NCBI GenBank assembly: GCA_963921795.1
Contig: OY997642.1
Coordinates: 27,446,960-27,510,959, forward strand
DNA from: Nannobrachium achirus
Lineage: Eukaryota > Chordata > Actinopteri > Myctophiformes > Myctophidae
Length of the DNA: 64,000 nucleotides
Direction of reading: 5' to 3'
Shown: in pieces, positions 20,727 to 62,357 of the stretch
How positions within the stretch are numbered: position 1 is the stretch's first letter
Layout of the letters: each line of letters opens with the position of its first letter
Translations under genes and position numbers: made by a program
The notes under the pieces: model-generated
Database searches by the model: none
Told to the model about the DNA's origin: nothing
What the model saw: only the letters and a program-made list of their open reading frames with translations

Positions 20727-22833
20727 CTGTGTCCTACTCTCACCAGACAGGTCAGTCGGCTCTTCAGCTGTCCGTGAAACACGGACGCGTGGTGATGGTT
20801 CGCCTGCTGCTGAGCTGCGGGGCTGATGCCAACGTCCAGGACGGCCAGGGCGTCACGGCCCTGATGTCAGCCTGCGAGAAGGGACACACGCACATCGTAC
20901 GCCTCCTGCTGGAGAGGTGCCACTGTGACCTCAACCTCACCGACAAGGTCAGACACACCAGGGAGAGTCACGTGATCACGTGCAAACAGTCACCACCGGG
21001 CAAAGTCGCACTGTATGACAGCAGCAGACGTCAACGTCTTCTCACTGCCTCATTCCTTGGATGAGTTGACATGACGCTCCAAGTGCATGGACAGAGAGAT
21101 TCACATTTGTGTCGCTGTAGTCACTGTACAGTAAAATGCCACTAAGTATGTTAAGCACTGTTAACCTGGCATCCCTTTTGGGCAGGATATTGTCAGTAAA
21201 ACTTGCTAAAAAGTCTGTCTGCAAGCTAAAAAGAAACATGTAGTGAGCTTGTAGATAGGCCGTTTTCACTATTTGCCTTATGACAAAGCATATAGGGCTT
21301 AAATCATTTAGTTAAATTGAATGTCGACTCTACTTTTATGCATACAGAATTAGCCTTTGTGCAGAAAGAGCGGCTTATGTCTCTGAAAGCCTCAATTCCT
21401 TGAGTCCCAGTGTGGGGACTGGGGGAATGGGTGGAAGCGATAGAATAAAGGCTCTCCATGGATTAATCAGGCCTATAGTAGAGCAAATCTCACCGGGATG
21501 ATAAGAGCTAATCCGCTAACACTGTCTTATCTCACCGCCTGGAGGGGAGGCAACCAGTGGAATTGAAAAGAGGATGCAAATATTCTACTTCAGTCTCTTT
21601 TATTAAGCAGAGTGAAAATAAAACAAGGCTACTGTGTGACAGGTCTCTTACCTTGACATTAAATCGATATTAAACCACTGTACTAAAAGAATAACTCTGC
21701 GTTGACACCAGATGTACCAAAGACTTCCTGCTTTACTTTACCACGACATTCACCTTGACTTATCTTGCTGTAAACCCTCGTGAATTCAACTTAAGCCTAA
21801 TTAAATCAGATCTTAACTCACTTGACGATACACTGCAAATGTGACCTCCCACCTCCCACTCACTTTCAAGATCATGACAGCTTCCTGCTTCCAGCTGTGT
21901 GGACACATTCATTAAATAAACCATAGGTATTTTCAGAATCATATTTTACAGGTGTTGAAAGAAGATGATGCGCTTCATCATTTTGTAGGATCTCTTCTCA
22001 CGGAATACAAAAACATAATTTCACGCACCACTTCACACCTGTAAACCTGTGATGAAACTGATTCTGAAAATATCTTCCGCACACAGTAAGAACTATAAGT
22101 AATCTGAGTCCTTCTCTTTATCTTTGTTTCTTTCCTGCAGCGTGGTCGAACCGCGCTCTCTGCAGCCTTGCAGGGTTCTCATGCGGACACAGCAGCCCTC
22201 CTACAGGCCCACGCCAAGGCCAGACGAGTCTAGGAGTGGACCTCCCAGCTCATGACGTCTTCAGAAGGTCTTCAGAGAGACTCTGAAATGTACATGCGTA
22301 CTGTTAGTTGATAAGGTCATCACCTTTTAGGTGGAAACTTTATCACCTTAAACAGTGATTTTGAATTGATAAAAGGTAATAACCTTATCACCTAAAAGTG
22401 TAGTATGCATGGGCCTTAACAGATGCTGACAGAGATACCTCTCGCTTCATCTCCACCAGTCGAAGATTCCTTTCAATGAGATTCGCTGTGGACACTAGCC
22501 ATGCTGCTCTGTGCAATTTGTGACTTTCATTTAATTTGCAGACTGGCACAGATCTCTTTGGGCAGAAAGTGGAATCGTTTCGCATCGGCAGCGGCTGATC
22601 CGATGGAAGTCTGGGTTGCTTAATCATACTACAGGACTGGCAGTGTTCCATGGGCGATGTTACAGTGTATTGCAGTGCCTTGTGTGTATGAGATTACTGG
22701 TATGAGTGAGTGGACACCTGTAGTATCAATAGTATCGATATTTATGTCCGACACCATATTTACTCGTAAATACATTTGCAACAAAGCTCTGCCAACAATG
22801 CAATGGAAATAAACATAAGTACATAATGCCTTA
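10946..22833 (+). CDS. kank4: KN motif and ankyrin repeat domain protein 4 (whole gene, nine coding exons)
   Basis: Cytoplasmic scaffold of the KANK family. The KN motif binds talin at focal adhesions, and the ankyrin domain of KANKs binds kinesin KIF21A. Coding exons: 10996-11014, 11220-12734, 14143-14218, 15160-15483, 15878-15962, 16891-17110, 19896-20038, 20747-20947, 22141-22233. All have GT-AG junctions, phases agree at every join, and the total is 2676 nt (891 residues plus stop). Domains: KN motif about 25-62 ([20 protein letters not shown]), LLRASSLP block, coiled coils about 204-245 and 300-345, SIMK block about 515, ankyrin repeats about 716-891. KANK4 rather than KANK1-3 is suggested by the post-KN RRSKGTRSSTLPR, LLRASSLP and LLEEQWKCL segments and by LTDKRGRTALS near the end, compared with what I remember of the human protein. 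Polyadenylation signal AATAAA lies near 22808. Confidence 0.88.
11220..12734 (+). CDS. kank4: kank4 large exon 2 with KN motif
   Basis: Acceptor TTAACAG at 11219, donor GTATGG at 12735, phase 1 at both ends. It carries the KN motif, the first coiled coil (LRRLSEALERVGELEMEV), the second (LQAKVAVLEQKLHENG) and RRIKRLLEEQWKCL. A large KN exon is typical of the family. Confidence 0.9.
12735..14142 (+). other. kank4 intron 2: mostly unique sequence
   Basis: Contains a hairpin-module copy at 13979-14056 and part of an AGTACTTGAGTAAAAGTA-type hAT repeat at 13795-13920. No coding signal seen otherwise. Confidence 0.6.
14143..14218 (+). CDS. kank4: kank4 exon 3 (SIMK block)
   Basis: 76 nt, acceptor CTGAGTAG at 14142, donor GTTAGT at 14219. 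It completes the phase-1 codon of exon 2 and encodes RSIMKRDGSARTSKNLHFAG, the counterpart of the conserved SIMKKKD...LQFVG segment of KANKs. It is short and has a weak donor, so automated predictors could miss it. Confidence 0.8.
14268..14425. mobile_element. hAT-type MITE (CAGTGGTGGGAAGTA ends)
   Basis: Left GTGGTGGAAGAAGTACT, right AGATACTTCCCACCACTG. Internal TACTTGAGTAAA is characteristic of a repeat family abundant in teleosts. Other copies start at about 9653, 20196, 31505, 33332, 36775 and 51215. Confidence 0.7.
15160..15483 (+). CDS. kank4: kank4 exon 4
   Basis: Acceptor GTGCTCAG at 15159, donor GTGAGG at 15484, phase 2 to phase 2. Acidic, Ser/Glu-rich linker (for example GEQMESDSGIVTSAGGR); little conservation expected. 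Confidence 0.85.
15878..15962 (+). CDS. kank4: kank4 exon 5
   Basis: 85 nt, acceptor ACTCTAG at 15877, donor GTACTG at 15963. Encodes ESVNGEFVSACQFLKDHM, corresponding to the helical lead-in to the ankyrin domain. Ends in phase 0. Confidence 0.8.
16081..16299. mobile_element. MITE with 54-bp terminal inverted repeats
   Basis: Left arm 16081-16134, right arm 16247-16299, nearly identical when inverted (shared core AAAGGCCTGTCCAT and GTCTCCGA). It lies in kank4 intron 5. Confidence 0.75.
16342..16420. repeat. Hairpin module copy (kank4 intron 5)
   Basis: One of the best-preserved copies: arms of about 36 nt around a 3-nt loop, including AGCTCACAGCGCGGCAC paired with GTGCCGCGCTGCGAGCT. It is followed by a hAT-Charlie-like right end at 16583-16596. 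Confidence 0.9.
16891..17110 (+). CDS. kank4: kank4 exon 6, first ankyrin repeats
   Basis: Acceptor GTCCTCCAG at 16890, donor GTGCGA at 17111. Encodes QGWFSVAAEE followed by NLADDNGNTALHYSVSH, the KANK ankyrin signature. Confidence 0.92.
18457..18484. repeat. Perfect 28-bp palindrome
   Basis: CCACAAGGACACTG followed immediately by its exact reverse complement, at the start of a SINE-like fragment. Confidence 0.85.
18470..18640 (+). mobile_element. tRNA-derived SINE fragment
   Basis: CCTTGTGGTT... and AGGTCAGGGTTCAATTCCC resemble A and B boxes. The same head and body (ATACCAAAGACTATAAAAA) occur inverted at 47102-47476. Confidence 0.7.
19896..20038 (+). CDS. kank4: kank4 exon 7, ankyrin
   Basis: 143 nt, acceptor AAACAACAG at 19895, donor GTAAGA at 20039. 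Encodes VDLQNKAGYTAVMLASL and an ADVNIRSRQ segment. Confidence 0.92.
20486..20612. mobile_element. hAT-Charlie-like MITE (kank4 intron 7)
   Basis: Ends CAGTGGTTCTCAAAGTGG and GTTTGAGAAACACTGC, with an internal hairpin at 20532-20557. Confidence 0.75.
20663..20724. repeat. (TC)n microsatellite serving as polypyrimidine tract of kank4 exon 8
   Basis: About 31 TC units ending 22 bases before the exon 8 acceptor, pyrimidine-rich on the transcribed strand. Confidence 0.9.
20747..20947 (+). CDS. kank4: kank4 exon 8, ankyrin
   Basis: 201 nt, phase 0 at both ends, acceptor CTCACCAG at 20746 behind a long (TC)n tract, donor GTCAGA at 20948. Encodes GQSALQLSVKHGRVVMVRLL and GADANVQDGQGVTALMSACE. Confidence 0.92.
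22141..22233 (+). CDS. kank4: kank4 exon 9, C-terminus
   Basis: Acceptor TTTCCTGCAG at 22140. Encodes RGRTALSAALQGSHADTAAL and ends at TAG 22231-22233. Confidence 0.92.
   Translation, partial: RGRTALSAALQGSHADTAALLQAHAKARRV
22234..22833 (+). other. kank4: kank4 3' UTR and polyadenylation signal
   Basis: AATAAA at about 22808-22813, 575 bases after the stop. An inverted pair around 22313-22398 (GATAAGGTCATCACCTTTTA and its partner) could form a hairpin in the UTR. Confidence 0.6.
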
Positions 22834-22842
22834 TAATGAATC

Positions 22843-22886
22843 GCATTTTTATATCGCTTTTCCAAGTGCTCAAAGCGCTTTACAAT
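22843..22886 (-). mobile_element. 3' tail of an L2-like/SINE element
   Basis: Reverse complement reads TTGTAAAGCGCTTTGAGCAC and a GCGATATAAAAATG segment, the L2-type tail also seen in the SINE at 7182-7456. Confidence 0.6.
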
Positions 22887-22888
22887 GG

Positions 22889-22997
<109 letters not shown>

Positions 22998-23959
22998 CTA
23001 TGCATCTAGTTCTTCCATCTATGTCTATCTTGGTATTCACACTGTACCTTGTGCCTTTCAATTAACCACTTTATTGTGTCCCTAGATCATCTATTTACAG
23101 AAAAGAGATTTTTGGTGTCAAGAGAAAACAGGACCCCTGTCAATTAAGTATATAATAGGGTTTAAGTGGTTAAGGGGAAAAAACACAGACTGACAATTTG
23201 CATTCATGCTTATCAAACCACGCTAAGGAATGCAAATAGTGCCCAACACATGTTGTATGCAAAACACATGAAGGGTATGCTGAAAAAGTGTCTGTCAAAT
23301 ATAAAAACAATAACTCAGTCAATATAATGAAGTTGGTGTATGAACTTCTTATTTCTAATAAAATGTCAAAAACCTATAAAAAACAGTATTGTTCAACTTT
23401 TCTTTCACATGGTCTAACATCACTCGAGACATTATTGATTGCTCAGCATCCCAGCCAAAATAAAAATAAAAATAAAAATAAATACTGCAATGACTTGAAT
23501 GAACAGGAGATGGAGCTGTTTCCCCAAACCACAGTCAATCCAGTCAGCCAAATCACAACAACCCCATCTGAAAACAAAGCACCCATGAATCTGGAATTCT
23601 GGGATGAGTGCTACCAGAGGGATTAAATCCAAATCCCTTTGTGGTGTGACAAACAATGCAGACATGAGCTCAGTGAATTGCATTGATGCCACAGCAATCA
23701 CACTAACCAGCATTTAAGTGTGTGGCAGCCCGGATAAAGGGCCCTGTCCTCCATTATAAGCCAAAAGGAGTTTGAGTGTTGTTTCTCCTGGATTCTCAAG
23801 GGAAATGCAACAAGGCCCCAGGCTTTTAATGGTGTGAGCCGATGTGTGCCAAATAAGATCAAATGGGGATTGGGGAGGGAGGGAGGGAGGGAGGGGGGGC
23901 TGGAGATTTCTCTTTTGGAACAAAGCTGTCTCATTTCCCCTGAGGATCAAGCTGACTAA

Positions 23960-24190
23960 AGTCCGATTTATGCTTTGATGTAAGACGCCCAAGGAGCTCA
24001 GCGTCTAAAATTGGTCTAACACAGGTCTAGATTTGCACGTTTTTTAGACGTCTAAACTTAGACAAGACGTTGATTAGACGTCTAATAGAACTTCTATTAG
24101 ACGTAGAAGTTTAGTGTTGAAAATAGCCAATCTATCACAACGCATCGCATCGTGCCATGTTGTGAGCTTGAAGATCTGTTATTTTCCCGC
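23960..24190. repeat. MITE-like block with TAGACGTCTAA repeats and hairpin module
   Basis: Starts near GTCCGATTTATGCTTTG, has several TTAGACGTCTA palindromes at 24044-24110, then a hairpin module at 24118-24186. The TTTATGCTTTG start resembles 25121 and 54644. Confidence 0.55.
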
Positions 24191-24244
24191 ACTCAAAACA
24201 GTCGTTAATTTAAACATGACCTCAAGCAAAATCACAGTCACACC

Positions 24245-24278
<34 letters not shown>

Positions 24279-24403
24279 TGGAAACACCAGCTGTGTAGGT
24301 GTGAATGCACCATCCTCCCAACCCTTCCTTCCTGGCTTTCACACATCTGTACCCATGTCGTGGCTACCCACATCTGAGACACATGTTTCTCCATTGTGTT
24401 CAT

Positions 24404-24406
<3 letters not shown>

Positions 24407-24440
<34 letters not shown>
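24407..24440. repeat. (TA)n microsatellite
   Basis: About 17 AT units. Confidence 0.95.
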
Positions 24441-24443
<3 letters not shown>

Positions 24444-24569
24444 AAGTAATATCTTAATGGACCATGTTAAAAGAAGCGGGGTACATTTTATTTTATTTAA
24501 TAATGATAATGGACAGGGGGCTTATCTGGAATCTATGCAGACGAACCACTTACACTCTATGTCATCCCT

Positions 24570-24583
24570 TTGTGTGTATGTGA

Positions 24584-24614
<31 letters not shown>

Positions 24615-24674
24615 TGCGTGCATGCGTGCGCGCGTGCGTGCGTGCGTGCGTGCGTGTGTGTGTGTGAGTGAGTG
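24570..24674. repeat. (TG)n/(TGCG)n microsatellite
   Basis: Compound array like that at 10464-10582. Confidence 0.95.
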
Positions 24675-25120
24675 TAACAGTTCTAGAGATGAAGACCACC
24701 AACCAACCACACATGCTGTTATTGTGATTAAAAGAGCTTCACTCTCCATTACTGTAGATATTGTCATTAAGTGCATACAGTAGCATATGATTTACTGTAG
24801 TGTGACCACAGTGCAGGGACACAATATGGATAGAATAAAAACACAGATACACGATGGCTGAAGAACATTTTTCAGTCAAATTTTATATCAATATATAGAG
24901 ATATTCAAAAGAACAACTTTGTTACAGAAAATCAAAAAGTGGAACCGGTTTGCAATTTTGTTATATTTGCATGTACTGTACATACAGTAGTTGGCCTGTA
25001 AAATCTCCCTGTCGTTCTTGTGGCGAACACAACAACACATCTTTGATGAAATAAAGATGGAACAAAACAAAGAAAAAGGCACAAACAAATGATAAATTGT
25101 GTCATTAACACCCAAAGGCC

Positions 25121-25245
25121 TGGTTTATACTTTCTCGCATTGCGGTATCTTGCGCCGACAATTACCGACCAACAAAGCGCTGTGAGCTTGTGTGTCAGCT
25201 ATTTTCTGTGGACAACACCAACAACAAAGCATAAATTAGGTTTGA
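25121..25245. mobile_element. Short MITE with hairpin half-module
   Basis: Begins CCTGGTTTATACTTTC and ends AAAGCATAAATTAGG. The right hairpin arm GCTGTGAGCTTGTGTGTCAG lies in the middle. Related ends flank modules at 35258 and 54681. Confidence 0.5.
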
Positions 25246-25836
25246 GGTGAAGTTTTGTAAAGATGATTTTTTGTATTTTTTTTAAAGAGACGTGAAGTTA
25301 CAAAAAATCAAGGTGTCAAATGACGCACAGCAAGAAACAAGACAAAATCACTTTGGTGGGGAAATTCATACTCTTTACAGTCAGGGAACACAGTGCCCTC
25401 TGTCATACAAATAAATTAATACAACTGTCCACACTTTCAGTTATCTAAAATCTTATGTACACCTCGTCTTTTACAGAATTGTATAATACATTATCAAAAA
25501 ACCTCTGCAATATGAAAACATATTTACATATCAATGATTCAAAAAAGGGACCCTCGCAGCTTCCCCGGTGTCACACACACACGCTACTGCATTCATTCAG
25601 TCGCTCTGACACACGCACGTACACAATCACACACGCACGCACACTCACACACTCTCACGCACACTAATACAACCACACAACTGATACGACACACGCATTC
25701 GCACGGTAATTCTCTCATGCAGCACACAACGATACAGAAGGCATTCATAGAGGGTTGTGCAACAAAGAGCATACGAAACGGTTCAAATATGGCTGTGGGA
25801 TGAACGTATTACATGCATGATAATGAACACACACGC

Positions 25837-25898
<62 letters not shown>

Positions 25899-25901
<3 letters not shown>

Positions 25902-26412
25902 GGCATTCACGAATAGTGATTTTTAGTATTCGAATTATTCAACCTCAAAGTATTCGAATATTCGACAGGACTGGCCAAACTGTCAAATATTAAGTAAGCA
26001 ATAGCCGATCTACACAATCTACATAGCGGATCTACACGCTCACAACGCCTCGCGTTGTGAGCATGTAGATCCGCTATTTTCACAATATTTATCTTCGGAA
26101 CCGAGTCACATTAAATGTAATACTTACAATTCCAAGTGCTTGTCAGGGTGGGGACCCCAGTTCAAATATGTTTATTTTGGGGGTCACAGCCTAAAAAGGT
26201 TTGAGAACCCCTGGTATAGAGCATTAAAAATTCATCCACCAGGGATTGACAACTCATTCTTATGACTTCCTATCTAGCCAAGCTTTATAAACTATATATT
26301 TTTTAAAGAGAAAGCAATAAAAAAAATTAAATATGCGAATATTCGACTTCGGTGAACAACGTCGAATAGTGACTTTGATATTCGAATATTCGAATATTCG
26401 GTGAATGCCCTA
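25899..26412. mobile_element. hAT-type element inserted in a (CA)n array
   Basis: Ends TAGGGCATTCACGAATAGTG and CGGTGAATGCCCTA. The flanking 8 bp is ACACACAC on both sides, compatible with a hAT 8-bp duplication inside CA repeats, which continue on either side. It contains ATTCGAATATTCG motifs, a hairpin module (26023-26081) and a hAT-Charlie-like end (about 26203-26216). Confidence 0.75.
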
Positions 26413-28150
26413 ACACACACACGCGCACACACACACACACACACACACTTAAGCCATCTGCAGGAGGAGCAGCTACAGTAGCAGAGCGGTGTTTGTTCAT
26501 GGTGCAGGACAGAAGCATCATGTTCACTGACAGCCAGATCCTGCCTAATGTCAACCTCACTACGGTACAATCTGGTGTCCGTCTGCTGCCACTAACATCA
26601 CCGCAACAACACACCCCCCCTGCCGCGCGCTCCCCAGTGGCGGCGGCGAAAAGACGCCTGCTCAAAGACGTCTGGCAGCCTCGGGAGGAAGGACAGCGGG
26701 CTAACGGATCCCTGCTTCTTTTTGTGTGTGTGTATGCGTGTGCCTGTGCATGCGTGTGTATGTGTCTTGCCTGAAACGCTGAGTCTCTGAATTGTCAACG
26801 GGCGAGCGGTTATTCATGCTGTTTGTGTTATCTGAGGGCAAGCGCATAATTGTCTGCCTGTTCCTTTGAGAACAGCATGTTGAGTTGTGTGTGTGTGTGT
26901 GTGTGTGTGTGTGGGGAGGGGGGGACTTTACATGTTTGCCATAGAATAGTGCTGTTCTGTGTGTGGTGGACAGAAAAATGTGCAACACAACTGAGTCTTT
27001 AACAACCGCATAGCCAGCAGCCACACTGACCCAAAACCGTGTCTCAACAAATCCCTGAATGTTGAGGATGATTCCATTCACTAACGGCGACGCAGCCTAT
27101 TGCTGATTTTATCTACTATAAACTCAGCTCCCTCCTTTACCAGACACCTGGCACACTTCTCTCTCACACAGTCCTGTCTGCTTATAATAGATGAACTACC
27201 TCCTGCAAACCTTCAACAAGCTTCCATCTTCGGCAACCCTCAACTCTTCAAGCATTCTGGGGTGACTGAGGTCAGACAAACAAATTAAACTACACTCCAA
27301 AAGCTTCTTGGACCCACTCCAATTGGCTTGCCCATAGGAGAAAGCCAAAGCACACATGCTAACATTTCCTGGGTTAAATTGTCTCAGTTAAATTTAACCG
27401 GAGAAAACAATAATGGTAAAAACAAAGTCCATGCGGAATAACACTGACAAGTACAAACGACATCTTCAGTGATGGTGAGGTGTGTGACTGATAAAACTCT
27501 AATATGAATCGGTACAGATTGTCCTGTCGAGGAGGGCGCTAGCCATTAATCAGACCTCCTTGTTTCTAAACAGTATTCCTGGAGCTCTGTGGTCCCCTCT
27601 AGGAATACAACTGAACCCAGATTGCAACAGCCAAGGACAAAAAGGACTCTCGACACTCCCTCCCTGTCATCAGAGCACACCTCAAAGCTATGGATACAGA
27701 AGTGGACATAGAAATAGAATGTATTTTTAACTCAATTTCGAGTCAATGTCTGGGAAACATTAAAACATGGCCACTAAATTAAAAATCTAAATCAAGTGAT
27801 TTGAGGTTAATTTTGGAATAACAGGCCCAGTTTTAATCAGATTCCTGTATTAAAGGGAATAGAAAACACATCTCTCATTCCAGCTTGGATACAACGGCGG
27901 CAAACTATTTTCGAAAAAGAGCCATTATCGTAATAGCAGCACTGCCATTTGTGGTGTTATAAAAAGTGTACTTTACAAACAGCAAACGGACATGAATGTC
28001 AGGACGTTGGATGAGGGTGATGATATGTTGTTCTTCCCTTGAAACAAACTCAGCGAGAGCCATCCCTGACGACCTCGCATGTGCGATTTGCCTGAGCGGC
28101 TAGCCGTGCCCTCCCACCTTTCCCCCCCCCCCCCCCCGTCTTTCCTATCT

Positions 28151-28166
28151 TTTATTTTTCTTTATT
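28151..28166 (-). terminator. Candidate lrp8 polyadenylation signals
   Basis: Minus-strand AATAAA at 28161-28166 and 28151-28156, 30-40 bases after the stop codon. Use would leave an unusually short 3' UTR, so the real site could lie further left. Confidence 0.35.
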
Positions 28167-28194
28167 TTTTGCCCTCCATGGGGGTGGGGTCAGG

Positions 28195-58818
<30,624 letters not shown>

Positions 58819-58820
58819 CT

Positions 58821-58821
<1 letters not shown>

Positions 58822-58869
<48 letters not shown>
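58822..58869. repeat. (GA)n microsatellite, polypyrimidine tract of lrp8 EGF-A exon
   Basis: CT repeat on the lrp8 strand, directly before the acceptor at 58820-58819. Confidence 0.92.
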
Positions 58870-58870
<1 letters not shown>

Positions 58871-58979
58871 CAGACAGACAGAGGGAGAGGGACAGAAGGA
58901 GAGCGAGAGACAGAGAGACAGAGACAGGGGGTGAGGGGGTCTTAAGTCAAAGTATGCCACAGAAACACTTTTCTTTTAC

Positions 58980-59822
58980 TCATAGTCGGGGGCGTTAGGG
59001 AGATGACATGGTAATTTCGTGCTAATTAGTCTAAAAGCGCCAAATTTTGAACAGATGTAGCCCAGGGCATGCTCTAATGATTTAGCTAGGGCGCCCGAGT
59101 CTGCGACATTCGGGGTTGCCACTGCGGCCAAATCAAGTTGGGCTCCCATCGACTTTCAATACAGGAGGAAAATACCCAGAAAAACACTTTTTTTCTGGGT
59201 ATTTAAGTAGGATGTGAGGGGTCTAACTAGGGTTAGGGTTTGTCATGATGCTGAATCCATTGCAAGCATTTGTTTGAAAAGTGATGAGTCATCACTTTTC
59301 AGAGTTTTGTGGGTGTTTTCTGGAGCTGTGGTGACCCCAAAGGTCGCCGACTCGGGCGCCCTAGCTAAATCATTAGAGCATGCCCTGGGCTACATCTGTG
59401 CAAAATTTGGCGCTTTTAGACTGATTAGCACGAGAAAAAAAACCCTAAGGCCTCCGACTAACATGAATGCTCAGTTGCTCAGTCACCCATACATGCATCG
59501 TTTTCTGAGGCCATTGCTAGCCCAAGGAATGTTTTTTGTGCAAAACAAATGCTTGCAATGGATTCAGCATCATGACAAACCCCTAGTTAGACCCCTCAGA
59601 TCCTACTTAAATAACCAGAAAACAAATGTTTTTCTGGGTATTTTCCTCCTGTATAGAAAGTCAATGGGAGCCCAACTTGATTTGGCCGCTGTGGTGACCC
59701 TGAAGGTCACCGACTCGGGCACCCTAGCTAAATCATTAGAGCATGCCTTGAGCTACATCTGTGCAAAATGTTGCACTTTTAGACTGATTAGCGCAAAATA
59801 TCCTTAACGCCCCCGACTATCA
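58980..59822. mobile_element. Foldback-like element with about 300-bp inverted repeats
   Basis: Both ends begin TAGTCGGGGGCGTTA and continue inverted through TAGCTAGGG, AATCAAGTTGGGCTCCCAT and CAGGAGGAAAATACCCAGAA. A third partial inverted copy lies at about 59330-59450, next to a perfect GAAAAGTGATGA palindrome at 59277-59301. The 197-residue plus-strand ORF here is a by-product. Confidence 0.8.
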
Positions 59823-61528
59823 TCTATGTATCAAACAATTACCCCATTAAAAAACACTTGAATCCTAGCATCTCTATTCTGGGAATGTCATAATAAGTAG
59901 GCAAACATTGAGTTTGCTAACTTAGCAACCGTTGCTAAACTGCCAGGGCAAGCTTTCGTCAGCTGTCAATGTTATTTCACCCGCTCACACACAGTTTGCA
60001 ATAATAATAGCAAGAATAGGAAAACCACAATAATGCAACGGTGACGAACCAGCAACAGATTCCACACACCCAGAAAACAGTTGGAGGGTGCATTTCTCCA
60101 CCCCTTTTCCAAAACTGAAAATCTGCACTTAAGTGCCACCCATTTTACCACTAGAGGGCGCCCAGGTGCCAAGGAAAATCCCATAGAGATATGCTGGTAT
60201 ATGCAGAAGCCCTGCAGCCATGACTTGCCTGAACACTTTCCTTTGTGCATGTACAGGAAGAGGATGAAGTTAGCTTGAAGTTAGCTATTGGCTACCAAGC
60301 ATTTTAGAAGCCTTATTTTCGTCAACTTAGCCATGATTAAACCTTGCACACCTCATGCATGGGAAAAAAACAGAGAAGAATGAGCTCTAAAAAATCCAAT
60401 GCAATCCTGGATTGCATTGGAGTGGATTTGTGCAGTTTGTTCACAGCTTTCAAACAAAAAAATCCGATTGGAAATCCGTTCAGGCATTCTTGAGATAATC
60501 GCCATTATGTTTTACATGTTATGTAAACAAACATGGCTGCCCTGTATGTTAGATGGGGTTGTATGGGGGTGGAACATGCAAAATCGCGATTGAAATCATG
60601 TTCACTAGATTTGATGGGGTCCCAAAAAAAAAATTCAAAAAAAAATTTTCAAAAAAAAAAAACTTTTATTTTTTTATTTTTTTTTTAGAACCGAATTTAT
60701 TCGGTTTTTGTAATCCTTAATACGCTTTAATGAACCGAAATTATTCGGTTTTGGCCCTTCTGCAAGGCTGCATGGCTGTGTTGTTGAACACATACACAGC
60801 TTTATTCTCAGGAAAGTTACATGACTCACCCGCCCAGGTGGAAGCCGCAGGAGGGGGAGGGGAGGGAACCCCCCACCCAACAAACCTAAGCCTGTATTAG
60901 CTTCTACCATTCCACCCTTTCCAGGCGACGTGCAAGCAAGCAACATCACAGCACAAGGCCTTTTCCAATTCACTTGGATGGCAGGCAGAATTAACTGCGG
61001 GCCAAAGAATAGAGGAAGGCTATTGTTTGGTTTAAGGTCTCCTTCCCATTTCCTGAAAGTGGTCGTTTGGGTGACAGAGAGCCCCCTGGAGAGGCAGTTG
61101 CGTGGAAGCTCACTACAGCTTTCCAGACAGCTTCCAAGGGCAGGAATGATTTAGAGGTGACATCCTTACTCTCATGGGTAAATAAATGAACATGACATTT
61201 CCCTCTACTTGTTCCCTTCTGCCCTCTCCGCCTTCTCTCTCCCTCCCTCTCCCTCCCTCTCGCCCATTTCCAGGCGTTAACGCATCGCCTGTTTCGCCTG
61301 TTTTCACCCGTAGCGAAGCCTGTTAAAAAATGAATGCCAGTGTGCTGGGCGCACTAGCACAGCAATGCTCGGTCAACACTCGAGAGCACTGATAACTACA
61401 GTGCGTGCATTTCCTTGATTTTCCCTGACGCAAGGCTGAGGCGGTAAATGCAATCCCATTATCCCGAATCTGAGATGCTTTAGCATACAGTCAGAGGAAG
61501 AACATATAAATGAATAGTATAGAAGTCT

Positions 61529-61620
<92 letters not shown>
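61529..61620. repeat. (TG)n microsatellite
   Basis: About 45 TG units. Confidence 0.97.
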
Positions 61621-61821
61621 ATGTGTCAGATCATGTGACTGCAGGTGTATTGTATGTGTGTGTCTGAGTGTGCGTGTGTTTTGCTTCGCTTGCTCAGCTC
61701 GGTGAGCAATGAGCATCTTGCGAGCACAGGGTTGAGCGATGAGCTGGTTTCTTTCAACACTGAAAACCTCTGCCACTGATGAGAAGACCAAAGTTGAAGG
61801 GAAAGAAATGAAAGAGAGGAG

Positions 61822-61828
<7 letters not shown>

Positions 61829-61891
<63 letters not shown>
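61829..61891. repeat. (GA)n microsatellite
   Basis: About 31 GA units. Confidence 0.97.
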
Positions 61892-61894
<3 letters not shown>

Positions 61895-62045
61895 GGGAGC
61901 CTTTCCTTGAGGTTCCTGCTTTCCAATTTTCTTGTCAGGCCCAAGGTCAGTCTACTCTGCGACCAGACACCCCCATCTCACACAACACCCCTTTAACATC
62001 CCCATTCCTCTGTTACGGCTTCTGTGTATGACCCCCACTCGACAG

Positions 62046-62053
62046 TGTGTGTG

Positions 62054-62109
<56 letters not shown>

Positions 62110-62190
62110 TGGGTGGGTGGGTGCGTGCGTGCGTGCGTGCGTGGGTGCGTGCGTGCGTGCGTGCGTGGGTGGGTGCGTGCGTGCGTGCAT
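62046..62190. repeat. (TG)n/(TGCG)n/(TGGG)n microsatellite
   Basis: Compound array, third of its type in the window. Confidence 0.95.
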
Positions 62191-62276
62191 GCTCCACTGG
62201 ACATGCTCCACTACTCTTCCCTGATTAGGTATTTAGGCAATGCAGGCAGATGCTTGCATTGCATCGAACAGTATCC

Positions 62277-62279
<3 letters not shown>

Positions 62280-62354
<75 letters not shown>
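62280..62354. repeat. (CT)n microsatellite
   Basis: About 37 CT units. Confidence 0.97.

Positions 62355-62357
<3 letters not shown>

Noticed and set aside
59214-59807. 197-codon plus-strand ORF
   Set aside because: Lies wholly in the inverted repeats of the foldback element and repeats itself; no protein family seen.
61480-61944. 154-codon minus-strand ORF and similar Ser/Leu, His/Thr or Arg/Glu ORFs
   Set aside because: Translations of CT, CA, GA and TGCG microsatellites.
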